Positions 51,732 through 60,591 of a stretch of 64,000 bases of DNA are shown here, in pieces. Source of the DNA: JAMQKA01 sp043951865 (GTDB lineage: Bacteria; Bacteroidota; Rhodothermia; Balneolales; Balneolaceae); contig NZ_JBINJF010000013.1 in assembly GCF_043951865.1 (NCBI RefSeq), positions 57,660-121,659 of the forward strand. Reading direction: 5' to 3'. The notes below the pieces were generated by a model, which was given only the letters and a program-made list of their open reading frames with translations, was not told where the DNA came from and did no database searches. Within the stretch, counting starts at the first letter, position 1; each line of letters starts with the position of its first letter. The translations under genes were made by a program, and so were the position numbers.

Positions 51732-53756
51732 TTAATATGTAAACAAGTCATCGTTGTCGTTGCCGGAATAACTCACTCCCGCCGCATTTAGCTGGGCATC
51801 ACGGCCTTCTCGTACGATAATGCCGTAATTGGCACTGTTTTCGATCTCGGCATTGGAGAGGTTCAGGTAGCCATCATTGTATATGCCCAGGTTGCCCGCA
51901 TCCATATAGGTGGCCAGGTCGGCTCCTCCGCCGTATTCGATCTTTACATAGTCCATCTCATTTTCAACTGATCCGGATGATATGAGGATCCCCGCCCATG
52001 CGCCTTTCGCTTTTGATCTGCCGGTAAATGTAATCAGGTCGTCGCTGCTGCCCAGGGCTTTGATTACGCCGGGACTGGAACCGCCGGAAACGATCAGTTT
52101 TACATCCGTGCCCATCTCAAACATCGCACCGGGTTCGACAGAAACGGTATTCTCGATCGTAAGAGAACCAGTGACGTGGTAGACCCCGTTGTTTAAATTA
52201 CTCCAGGTTTCGGACCCGGTTGATTCCGTATCGCCCCGGTACACTTCGACATCGCCGCCGTTAAAATTGGTCTGACTGTCGACAGAGGAGATTTGGGTGG
52301 GATGAATCAGCATGTCCGAGTTGGCATTATTGTCAAAAAAGCAGTTTTCCAGCGCAAAATCTGAGCCGTCTCTTCGCGTCTGGATACCGTAGCCGGCACT
52401 TCCGGTAAGGGAAACATTCCGCATGGTGATTTTGGCCCGATCTATCACCATGTTGGTTTTGTCAAAGTACGTAGCCATGTTGGTGCTGCCTCCATAACGG
52501 ATATCGACATGCTCCATGATATTGTCTACCGACGAAGAGCCGATGAAGATACCGCGCCAGGCTCCCGGTACGCTGCTAGTACCAGTGAATACAATTTTAT
52601 TGTCGGAGGTGCCCACCGCCTCGATAACCGCATCTGAGCGGACCACGAACCCGGCATCGGCGGCAAACTCAAATTCAGCCCCTTCCGCAATGGAAATGTG
52701 GTGCTCAAAATCGACATTATTTGTTATTTGGAATTTCGCGCCGTTCAGTGCGGGAATCGTCATATCCCCGGTTGTTCCGCCGCCAAATGCCGTTACATAT
52801 CCCCCGTCAAAACTGCTGGCGGCGTCAAAATTCCCGAGCTGGCTGATGTGGACATAGGCGTGATCCAGCTCATTTCCTGAAAAAGTCATGTTCTGCATCG
52901 GAAATTCGGATCCTGATCGGCGCGTCTGAATGCCGTATCCCCCGCTGTTGGCAACAGTCACATGCTCCAGTTGCACTTTGGCCTGGTCTACCGTTAGTGC
53001 AGCCGCTTCAAAATAGGTTCCGGCCGAGACGCTGCCGGCGTACAGGATGCTCGTATGACTAATTTCGTTTTCCACCGTATTGGAATTAATGCGGATACCC
53101 CGCCAGTAGCCGTTGACTTCCTGCATGCCGGTAAGTACAATCGGGTTTTCTGCCGTACCCGCAGACACAAGCACGGAGTTGTCGGAACGCACATTGATAC
53201 CGGCATCCGTTGCAAATTCTACCGTTACACCCGGTTCAATGGTGAGCGTTGCACCGGAGCGTACATCTATATATTCGGTCACCCGGTACAACGTATCGTC
53301 CGTCCAGGTTTGATCCTCGGTTATGTCACTGTTTATTTCAGTTACATCTGATTCGGCTGTTACCGTAACCTCATCCTGGTCGGTTTCGCCGTTGCCGTCG
53401 TCTACCGTTAACCTTGCTATATAATCGCCGGTAACATCCGGGGTAAAAGTCGGGCTTTCGGCCTGCGGGTCGGATAGCTGTGAACTGCTCCCGTTGGGTC
53501 CGTCAAGCTGCCAGCTGTAGGTCAGCGCATCGCCGTCGGGATCAGTGGATCCGGAAGCGTCCAGGGTAACCTTCTCCCCTGTGGATATCGTGTCCACATC
53601 GGCAGTGGCAGCAGCCTGGGGCGCTTCATTATCATTGTTATTGGATCCTCCCGGATTGCCGGTACTGGTGGGACTGCTGCTGCAGGCGGCAAAAAGCAGC
53701 ATTGCCATCAGCATGGAGATATAAGAAAGCGAATTTAGCGTTCTGGTCAGTTTCAT
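51732..53756 (-). CDS. PKD-domain lipoprotein with three beta-helix repeats
   Basis: This lipoprotein of 674 residues has the lipobox LLFAAC (Cys25). A PKD-like domain (about 45-130, with DASGSTDPDGDALTYSW) is followed by three tandem units of about 165-180 residues, each with an EPG or AEGA strand, a WRGI or WAGI motif, an EYGG or YAG turn, and YGIQTRR (YGIIVRE in the third). These resemble right-handed parallel beta-helix repeats. No polysaccharide-lyase active site was recognised, so a binding or adhesive role is more likely than lysis. ATG at 53756. Divergent from the sigma factor gene. Confidence 0.85.
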   Translation of the reverse strand: MKLTRTLNSLSYISMLMAMLLFAACSSSPTSTGNPGGSNNNDNEAPQAAATADVDTISTGEKVTLDASGSTDPDGDALTYSWQLDGPNGSSSQLSDPQAESPTFTPDVTGDYIARLTVDDGNGETDQDEVTVTAESDVTEINSDITEDQTWTDDTLYRVTEYIDVRSGATLTIEPGVTVEFATDAGINVRSDNSVLVSAGTAENPIVLTGMQEVNGYWRGIRINSNTVENEISHTSILYAGSVSAGTYFEAAALTVDQAKVQLEHVTVANSGGYGIQTRRSGSEFPMQNMTFSGNELDHAYVHISQLGNFDAASSFDGGYVTAFGGGTTGDMTIPALNGAKFQITNNVDFEHHISIAEGAEFEFAADAGFVVRSDAVIEAVGTSDNKIVFTGTSSVPGAWRGIFIGSSSVDNIMEHVDIRYGGSTNMATYFDKTNMVIDRAKITMRNVSLTGSAGYGIQTRRDGSDFALENCFFDNNANSDMLIHPTQISSVDSQTNFNGGDVEVYRGDTESTGSETWSNLNNGVYHVTGSLTIENTVSVEPGAMFEMGTDVKLIVSGGSSPGVIKALGSSDDLITFTGRSKAKGAWAGILISSGSVENEMDYVKIEYGGGADLATYMDAGNLGIYNDGYLNLSNAEIENSANYGIIVREGRDAQLNAAGVSYSGNDNDDLFTY

Positions 53757-54214
53757 AGTCTTAAATAATTTTTGGTTGATTTAACAGGTCGCAGATGATT
53801 GTTCAGTTTGCAGGAAAAATTTTCCATGAGATTTTTAATAAAATCTCACAGCTCTCTTTGTACAATCACACTAGTAATACGACAAGGACGGCTAAAACAG
53901 GTCAACTTAAATTATTTGTTTTTACTCATCCGCCTTCGGACCCGGAATGCGGATGAGAAGAGGTGGAATATCCTTATCCAAAAAACGGATTTGTCATCTA
54001 ATAAGTAGAAAGGCCAGCACTTGAACATAACGGTCCTGAATGCACTAGCCGGCTGTTTTCACAAGATCATAAATTAATGCTCAATGTCGGGGAAGGCTCT
54101 TGACAAAATGAGGTTTACTTCTATTTTTCCATTTGGCTTTACCCCTTTATAGAGATACGTTAAGCCAACCGATATCAGTTCATTTTATAAAAATATCATC
54201 TTCAATTATTAACG
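53757..54214. promoter_or_regulatory. Divergent region between beta-helix lipoprotein and sigma factor genes
   Basis: These 458 bp are AT-rich, with no gene that I can support. They must hold the promoter of the sigma factor gene and that of the lipoprotein gene. I did not identify a convincing consensus. Confidence 0.4.
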
Positions 54215-54790
54215 ATGGGCAAAAAGTCTGAGGTTACGAGATTACTGTTAAAACTGAAGGAAGAGGGGGGAAAAGAGATATACGACCGGCTGTATCCTTA
54301 CATCTACGATGAATTGAGGAGATTAGCCTATTCTCACATGAGCCGACAGTCGGATCACACCCTTTCAAAAACCGAGCTGGTTCATGAAGCTTACCTGAAA
54401 ATGATAGACCAGACCAAGATCAATTTTAATGACCGGGGACATTTCCTGGCGATTGCCTCTAAATGCATGCGACAAATACTAATTGATTATGCACGCAAAA
54501 AAAATGCCCGGAAGCGGGGTGGAGAACAAAAAGATCTGACCTATATCGACCACCTGTTTAGCGTCCAGCAGAAAAAAGCTAACGAATTGATCGGTATTGA
54601 CAGCGCTCTTGACCGACTTTCGAAGCTAAACCCGCGGTTGACCGAAGTGGTGGAGATGCGCTTCTTCGGCCAGATGACTATAGAAGATACTGCTGAAGCG
54701 CTGGATATTTCGGAGAGCACCGTGAAAAGAGACTGGGCTAAAGCCCGGGGATGGCTCCATAAAGAACTTAAAGAGCGGTTTGAAATTTAG
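54215..54790 (+). CDS. RNA polymerase sigma factor, Sigma70_ECF type
   Basis: This 191-residue sigma factor of the PF07638-like extracytoplasmic-function group has region 2 around YPYIYDELRRLAYSHMSRQ and LVHEAYLKMIDQ, the segment GHFLAIASKCMRQILIDYAR, and region 4 with the helix-turn-helix EDTAEALDISESTVKRDWAKA. This sigma-factor type is often encoded next to Ser/Thr kinases, and the gene 400 bp downstream on the same strand is such a kinase. That suggests kinase-linked control rather than an anti-sigma factor, and no anti-sigma gene is seen. Targets are unknown; the divergent lipoproteins are candidates. Confidence 0.92.
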   Translation: MGKKSEVTRLLLKLKEEGGKEIYDRLYPYIYDELRRLAYSHMSRQSDHTLSKTELVHEAYLKMIDQTKINFNDRGHFLAIASKCMRQILIDYARKKNARKRGGEQKDLTYIDHLFSVQQKKANELIGIDSALDRLSKLNPRLTEVVEMRFFGQMTIEDTAEALDISESTVKRDWAKARGWLHKELKERFEI

Positions 54791-54848
54791 GTTCAATACC
54801 GGGTGAACAGTATTTTGAATCGGGTGGTACCCCGGGACGAATAGCTAC

Positions 54849-54866
54849 CGCATTTTTAAAAATGCG
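54849..54866. promoter_or_regulatory. Perfect 18-bp palindrome between sigma factor and kinase genes
   Basis: CGCATTTTTAAAAATGCG lies 59 bp after the sigma factor stop in a 404-bp gap that otherwise contains nothing recognisable. It could be a weak terminator hairpin or an operator. Confidence 0.4.
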
Positions 54867-55194
54867 ATAGTTGTTCTGCAGTTGCAAAGTATAACATTGA
54901 AAACAACAGTTATAAAAACCTCTCCTGTTAGTATGAAAAAACATCTCCTGCCACGCTCAATTTAGACTTCCCTTTTACCCAATCATTCCTATTTTAAGTG
55001 AAATAACAGATCATCTATTCCATTTTGCAGATCAAACACAAACCGAGAATGCTGAAAACACTGCTTCCCGTTACTCCGGTAACTGAAGTACTCCGGGCCT
55101 GATGGCTGCGTTTTATCTTTTCTCAAAAACCACCATTAATTTACAATATTGGGTCACCACTACAGAATCTACAGCGAAATACCTACAGCTTTTT

Positions 55195-57921
55195 ATGGAT
55201 AACAACCGTTGGCAAGAGATTGAACATATCGTGGATACGGCGTTAACCCTGTCCGATGAAGAACGAACCGAATTTATCAGGGAAGTTTGTACCGGCAACC
55301 CGGAACTGTTCAGGTCGGTCACAGAGCTGCTGGAATCGATCGAGGAGTCGGAGGGATTCCTGGAGGATCCGGACCTGTTTAAAGAGGCCCTGCTGCCCGG
55401 TTTGCCAGAAGAGTTTCCGGACCAAGAGCGCAGCTCCACCATGATCGGTCAACAGGTCGGCTCCTATTGTATAACCGAGCTGATCAGCCACGGGGGGATG
55501 GGATCGGTTTTCCTGGCTGAACGCGCCGACCATCAATTTGAGCATCAGGTAGCTCTAAAATTGATCAGGCGCGGTATGGATACCCCCGACAACAGGGCGC
55601 GATTCCAGCGCGAACGGGCCATCCTGGCCAACCTCACGCATTCCAACATAGCCCGGATGTACGACGGCGGTATCACCGACGAGGGACTTCCCTATTTTAT
55701 TATGGAATATGTAGATGGCGTTCCGATTGACGCTTATTGCCGTCAGCATGAACTTAGCCTCAATGAACGGCTGGAGCTCTTCGAGTCGGTTTGCAGCGCC
55801 GTACAGCATGCGCATGCCAACCTTGTTATCCATCGCGACCTCAAACCGGCAAACATCCTGGTTGACAGCGAGGGATCGGTTAAAATCCTGGATTTCGGTA
55901 TCGCCAGGCTGCTCGATCAAGACAAATCCGATCAAACAATTTTTCAGACCCGCGCCGGGGCCCAGGTTCTGACCCTGGGATATGCCGCTCCCGAGCAACT
56001 CTCCGATGCGCCCGTAACCACGGCCAGTGACATTTACGCGCTTGGCACGCTTTTTTATAAGCTCGTAACCGGCTCCGCTCCGTTCGACCTAAAGAAGAAA
56101 AGCATCGGTGAGATTGAGGAGATTATTAAGCAGCAGTCCCCGGAACCGCCTTCCATAAAAAACCCAGAGTGGGAACGAATGCTCAAGGAGGACCTGGATG
56201 CCATTATCCTGAAAACACTACGCAAAGAGGCGGAACGGCGTTACAACTCAGCCGGTGAACTGCTGGAAGATCTCAGGCGTTACCAGCGGGGCCTGCCGGT
56301 TGCCGCCCACGCCGATACCTTCCGATATAACGTTTCAAAGTTCATTAAACGTCACAAGGCCACGCTTTCGGCGGCGGCGTTAATCCTGGCGCTCATTACC
56401 GGAATTTCAATCGCTTACACCTATCAAATTGCCGAACAGCGAAACCGGGCCCGGCTGGAGAGTGAACGAGCCACCAAAATGACCGATTTCCTGCTTTCCC
56501 TGTTTGAAGCCAATAATCCGCGTGTCAGTGTCGGTCAGGACTTTCCCGTCAGCGAAATTATTTCGCGGGGACTGGATGAACTCAACAACAAATCAATTAC
56601 CACCAGTAACCGGGCGCTGCTGCTCGGTGCCATCGGCCAGATACAGCTTAACATCGGCCAGACGGGGGAAGCTCAAAAAACGATCAACCAGGCCTATACA
56701 CTGGCCATGGACTCCCTGGATCTGCAAGACGCATCCATTGCCGACATCGTTACCGTCTACGGAAACTGGCACCGGGCGGCGGCCAATGTCGATTCGGCAA
56801 TATACTTTTTCCGAAAAGCGGATTCCCTGTACCGTTCGTGGGAGGTTACCGGATCCGAAGCCTACAGGGTAAACATGCTCAACCTGGGTGATGCCTATAT
56901 CGAAGAGGGAAGGTATCAAGAAGCGCTGGAGATACTAACCGCCACGGGAGATTTTCCCGAAGATACCATCGAATCGATGCACAACAAGTCTTACCAGCTG
57001 AATAACCTCGCGATTGTTCATTCCCGGCTGGGGGATTACTCGAAAGCCCTGGATTATTATGAGCGATCCCTGGAGCTAAAGGAAAAAATATATGAACCCG
57101 ATAATCCCGAACTGGCGCTCTCCTACCACAATATTGCCATTGTGTATATGCGGAGAGACCTGTCCCGAAAAGCCTACCAGCTGTTTCAAAAAGCCTATCA
57201 AATTCGCAAAAAAACCCTGGGACCAGACCACTCGCTGGTGGGCTCAACGTTGAGCGGTCTGGCCACCGTTGCAAATGATATCGGTAAATCGGAAGAGGCG
57301 GCCACCTATCACAGGGAATCGGTCCGTATACTCAAGGAAAAATTCGGAGACGGTCACTATAGGCCTGCGATGGCCATGCGAAACTACGGCAGCTACCTGA
57401 TCGATTCAGAAGAATATACGCAGGCCGGTGAGATCCTCAACACCGCACACAATATAATTTCAGAGAACTATGGAGCTGACCACGTCTACAACGCCTACAT
57501 TCTGAATATCAAAGCCAAGTTGTACAGTCACTGGAATAAGCCGGAACTGGCCGATTCCAGCTACAATGCCACCGCCGAAATCTTCAGGAATACCTACGGT
57601 TCGGAAAACGCATCGCTGGGCAGAGTACTGAGTGGACATGCCATTTTTAAATTTGAACAGGAGGAATACCGGGCGGCCGTCCGCCTGCTAAACGAATCGA
57701 AACAGGTACTGGAAGCTGCCAATGAAGCTCAATCGTTCGTATACGGGAAAGCGCAGTACTACCTGGGCAGGTGCATGCTAGAGTTGGAGAACAAGGAAGA
57801 AGCCCGAAAAACACTCGAAAAGGCGTATCAGACCATCAGTTCCGCAAAAAGCGACACGGTGACGATAGCAAAGGAGATCCGCGTGCTCATGCAGCAGCAG
57901 TATCAGAACCTGGAATCTTGA
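55195..57921 (+). CDS. Membrane Ser/Thr protein kinase with C-terminal TPR repeats
   Basis: This 908-residue Hanks-type kinase has an N-terminal helical segment (1-70, opening NRWQEIEHIVDTAL) typical of kinases paired with this sigma-factor group. The kinase domain (about 88-370) is intact: glycine loop SHGGMGSV, VALKLI (Lys122), HRDLKPAN (Asp215), DFG (Asp233), GYAAPEQ. One membrane span lies at about 389-410, and the remainder (about 420-905) consists of TPR repeats, such as residues in ALDYYERSLELKEK. The TPR part would be outside the cytoplasm. I chose the ATG at 55195; a frame start at 55102 adds non-homologous residues. Confidence 0.93.
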   Translation: MDNNRWQEIEHIVDTALTLSDEERTEFIREVCTGNPELFRSVTELLESIEESEGFLEDPDLFKEALLPGLPEEFPDQERSSTMIGQQVGSYCITELISHGGMGSVFLAERADHQFEHQVALKLIRRGMDTPDNRARFQRERAILANLTHSNIARMYDGGITDEGLPYFIMEYVDGVPIDAYCRQHELSLNERLELFESVCSAVQHAHANLVIHRDLKPANILVDSEGSVKILDFGIARLLDQDKSDQTIFQTRAGAQVLTLGYAAPEQLSDAPVTTASDIYALGTLFYKLVTGSAPFDLKKKSIGEIEEIIKQQSPEPPSIKNPEWERMLKEDLDAIILKTLRKEAERRYNSAGELLEDLRRYQRGLPVAAHADTFRYNVSKFIKRHKATLSAAALILALITGISIAYTYQIAEQRNRARLESERATKMTDFLLSLFEANNPRVSVGQDFPVSEIISRGLDELNNKSITTSNRALLLGAIGQIQLNIGQTGEAQKTINQAYTLAMDSLDLQDASIADIVTVYGNWHRAAANVDSAIYFFRKADSLYRSWEVTGSEAYRVNMLNLGDAYIEEGRYQEALEILTATGDFPEDTIESMHNKSYQLNNLAIVHSRLGDYSKALDYYERSLELKEKIYEPDNPELALSYHNIAIVYMRRDLSRKAYQLFQKAYQIRKKTLGPDHSLVGSTLSGLATVANDIGKSEEAATYHRESVRILKEKFGDGHYRPAMAMRNYGSYLIDSEEYTQAGEILNTAHNIISENYGADHVYNAYILNIKAKLYSHWNKPELADSSYNATAEIFRNTYGSENASLGRVLSGHAIFKFEQEEYRAAVRLLNESKQVLEAANEAQSFVYGKAQYYLGRCMLELENKEEARKTLEKAYQTISSAKSDTVTIAKEIRVLMQQQYQNLES

Positions 57922-58257
57922 ATAGCGGATAAGCAGGATCGCGCATTCGAAGCCATCAATTGCGGGACATAAAGAGCAGTATTTAAAATGCTCATACTTG
58001 TATTCCCGGTAACCCCTGTTTGGTGGTTTTCACATAACACTCCGCCTATCGGCTATGGCTATGCATATTGTCACTGAGTGCAACCTTTACAGGGGATATC
58101 GTCTGTTCTTAGCTATATGAATAATGTAACCAAATACCGCATCACGGTAGATGGGATATATTTCCTGAATAAAATTCAACACCCAAGAATATTACCGTTT
58201 CTTTTTTGTAAAGAACCATACACCTTTTTTGTATAGATTAACAGGGAAATATTGGTA
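57922..58257. other. Gene-free stretch after the kinase gene
   Basis: Together with the following repeat this is a 459-bp gap. No gene, RNA or terminator was recognised in this part. Confidence 0.4.
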
Positions 58258-58374
58258 TGGGACCCTGTGCAGAACCTCCTGTTTTGTTGGGAGGTGGTTG
58301 TATTATTGACTTTTTAAACGGGTGTACAACTCCCTTAGAACGAGAAATTGAGGGAGTTGCAAAACCCTCAGTAT
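58258..58374. repeat. Dispersed repeat, copy A (upstream of the NAD(P)-binding gene)
   Basis: This stretch of about 117 bp matches 61884-62006 in the same orientation. Shared blocks include TGCAGAACCT, TTTTGTTGGGAG, TTTAAACGGG and GCAAAACCCTCA. It ends within 10 bp of the following start codon. It contains small hairpins (ACCTCC...GGGAGGT; GAGGG...CCCTC). Confidence 0.75.
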
Positions 58375-58380
58375 AAAAAA

Positions 58381-59073
58381 ATGAGATTGAAAAAGATTTG
58401 TATAATCGGTGCCTCCGGGAAACTTGGACAATACATGGTTCAGCATGCACTGGACCGAAATTATGAAATTGTCGGCGTTTGCAGGGAACAAAGCGTCAGC
58501 AAGCTGGACCCGGTTAAAGACCAAATAACAGTGGTACCGGGAATGACGAATGACCGGGAAGTAATCAAAAAAGCGGTAAACGGATGCGACGGGGTGCTCA
58601 CCGTCTTGGCCCCCTGGGGAGTGAACAACTATTCCTCTGGAACGGCACGGGCGGTACTCGATTTTGCCGAGCCCGGTGCGCGCCTGATTTTTTCCTGCGG
58701 CTGGCACATCACCAAAGACGGAAAGGATAAATACTCCTGGAAGCTGAAGGCGTTTTTAAATGTTGCCGGGTGGATCGCCAAAATGCTGCGACTCGTTGAC
58801 ATTCAAGACCAGGTGAGAGCCTGTGATTTGGTATTTTCCAGTGACAAGAAATGGACCGTTGTACGGGGCAGTGACCTGGAGGAGGGAGAAAGCCAGGGAC
58901 TTCCGGTTTGGAGTGAGCATGTGGGTGATCCTGTCCTGGAAAGCAACCTGACCCGCCGAACCGATTTTGCGCTTTTTATGGTGGAGGCTCTTGAAAATGA
59001 TGAACTTATCCACAAAGCACCCGCTATTGTAGGTTGTCAAACTCCATCCGCACGGGCTCACAGATCGGACTAA
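58381..59073 (+). CDS. NAD(P)-binding Rossmann protein (NmrA-like)
   Basis: This protein of 230 residues has an N-terminal dinucleotide-binding motif GASGKLGQ and the extended layout of atypical short-chain dehydrogenases: DREVIKKAVNGCDGVLTVLA after the second strand, FSCGWHITKD, and WTVVRGSDLEEG in the region where NmrA-like proteins read WTIIRPG. It probably acts as a reductase, isomerase or redox sensor; the Tyr-x-x-x-Lys pair of classical SDRs was not located with confidence. I chose the ATG at 58381; a frame start at 58348 would lie in the repeat. Convergent with prfA. Confidence 0.8.
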   Translation: MRLKKICIIGASGKLGQYMVQHALDRNYEIVGVCREQSVSKLDPVKDQITVVPGMTNDREVIKKAVNGCDGVLTVLAPWGVNNYSSGTARAVLDFAEPGARLIFSCGWHITKDGKDKYSWKLKAFLNVAGWIAKMLRLVDIQDQVRACDLVFSSDKKWTVVRGSDLEEGESQGLPVWSEHVGDPVLESNLTRRTDFALFMVEALENDELIHKAPAIVGCQTPSARAHRSD

Positions 59074-59179
59074 AATACATAGATTATAAAAGGGAAAGGT
59101 TATAAGGCAACCCCAATAAATAAGGGAAAAGGCTTTCGTAGCTTTTTGAGGATCTCCTACTCACCAACAGGCAGGCCGG

Positions 59180-60259
59180 CTACTCTCCCATAATGGCGTT
59201 CAGCTTCTCCAGATTGTCTTCCACGCGGAGTGCTTCGATGACCTCGTCGATGTCGCCCTTCATGATATCCTCCAGGTTGTAGAGCGTCAGGTTGATGCGG
59301 TGGTCGGTCAGCCTGCTTTGCGGGAAGTTATAGGTTCGGATCTTGGCGCTGCGGTCACCGGTCGACACCTGGCTTTTGCGTTCCGCGGCCCGTTCCTGGC
59401 GCTGTTCCTCCACCTTGGATTCGTAGAGTTTGGTTCGCAGCATCTTCATCGCCTTCTCCTTGTTCTGGTGCTGGGAGCGTTCCTCCTGGCACTCCACCAC
59501 CACGCCGCTGGGTTCATGGGTAATCCGTATTGCGGAGTCTGTTTTATTGACGTGCTGTCCCCCTGCCCCGCTGGCCCTGAACGTATCGATGCGCAAGTCA
59601 GCCGTATTGACCTCCACATCCACCTCTTCGGCCTCAGGCAGCACGGCCACGGTAGCCGCCGACGTATGCACCCGGCCCTGTGTTTCGGTTTGTGGCACCC
59701 GCTGCACGCGGTGGACACCGCTCTCATATTTCATTTTGCTATAGACCTCATCGCCTTCCAGCCCGAAAATAATCTCCTTGAATCCGCCCTGCGTTGATTC
59801 ACTCAGGTTCATGATATTCAGCTTCCAGCCCATCTTGTCGGCATACCGGCGGTACATGTCGAACAGATCGCCGGCAAAAATGGCGGCCTCGTCTCCCCCG
59901 GTTCCCGAGCGGATCTCCACAATCACGTTCTTGGAATCGTCGGGATCTTTGGGAATAAGCTTGAACTTGATCTCCTCCTCCAGCTTTTCGAGGCGCGGCT
60001 TCAACTCTTCAATTTCCGCCTTGGCCATCTCTGTTATTTCGGGATCGTCTCCCTCTTCAATAAGCTCGGTATTCCCTTCGATCTGGTTATTAATATCAAC
60101 CCACTCGTCGTAGTATTCTACCAGCTCCTTCAGGTCGCTGTGCTCTTTGGTCAGTTCCGTGTAACGGTCCGGGTCGTCATACACGGAAGGATCACTCATT
60201 GCGGTCTGTACTTCTTCAAACCGTTCTTTAACCTGCTGTAGCTTTGCTTCTATATCCAT
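59180..60259 (-). CDS. prfA: Peptide chain release factor 1
   Basis: This class I release factor for UAA/UAG codons has 359 residues. The catalytic GGQ loop is present in ASGAGGQHVNKTDSAIRITH, the N-terminal helical domain is complete, and the C-terminal RLTDHRINLTLY ends are typical. The codon-recognition tripeptide appears as PQT in RVPQTETQGRVHTSA, where E. coli RF1 has PAT; this keeps the P-x-T pattern of RF1 and excludes RF2 (SPF). ATG at 60259. No prmC-like methyltransferase gene is beside it. Confidence 0.96.
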   Translation of the reverse strand: MDIEAKLQQVKERFEEVQTAMSDPSVYDDPDRYTELTKEHSDLKELVEYYDEWVDINNQIEGNTELIEEGDDPEITEMAKAEIEELKPRLEKLEEEIKFKLIPKDPDDSKNVIVEIRSGTGGDEAAIFAGDLFDMYRRYADKMGWKLNIMNLSESTQGGFKEIIFGLEGDEVYSKMKYESGVHRVQRVPQTETQGRVHTSAATVAVLPEAEEVDVEVNTADLRIDTFRASGAGGQHVNKTDSAIRITHEPSGVVVECQEERSQHQNKEKAMKMLRTKLYESKVEEQRQERAAERKSQVSTGDRSAKIRTYNFPQSRLTDHRINLTLYNLEDIMKGDIDEVIEALRVEDNLEKLNAIMGE

Positions 60260-60591
60260 AAATACGTATTAAATCAAAAACAACATATTGGGATTCAGAA
60301 AAATTGAATCATTCTTCTGCCAAAATCCGGGCATCTTGAATATTTCCGGCATATGCGCCGATTATTTCCGGAACCAGCCTGTTCCAGATCAATCGATAAA
60401 ATAAGATATTAATGGCATTCTTCTAAAGATCCCACAAAATATTATGGCAACCGGGGATAGTCGGCCGTACTTTTTCTAATCCTGTAAATTGCGGCCGCCC
60501 GATTTCCTTCTGTTCTAAACTTCTGTACTCTATACCTTAATATTCTTATACTCATTCCCGAAAAATGTAAATCCCAAGAACAACCACTACT
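60260..60591. promoter_or_regulatory. Divergent region between prfA and purK
   Basis: These 332 bp contain no gene that I can support. It should contain promoters for both genes. No operator or riboswitch (for example a purine aptamer) was recognised. Confidence 0.35.

Noticed and set aside
53799..54008. 69-codon frame between lipoprotein and sigma factor genes
   Set aside because: No ribosome site, low-complexity composition and no similarity to anything I know.
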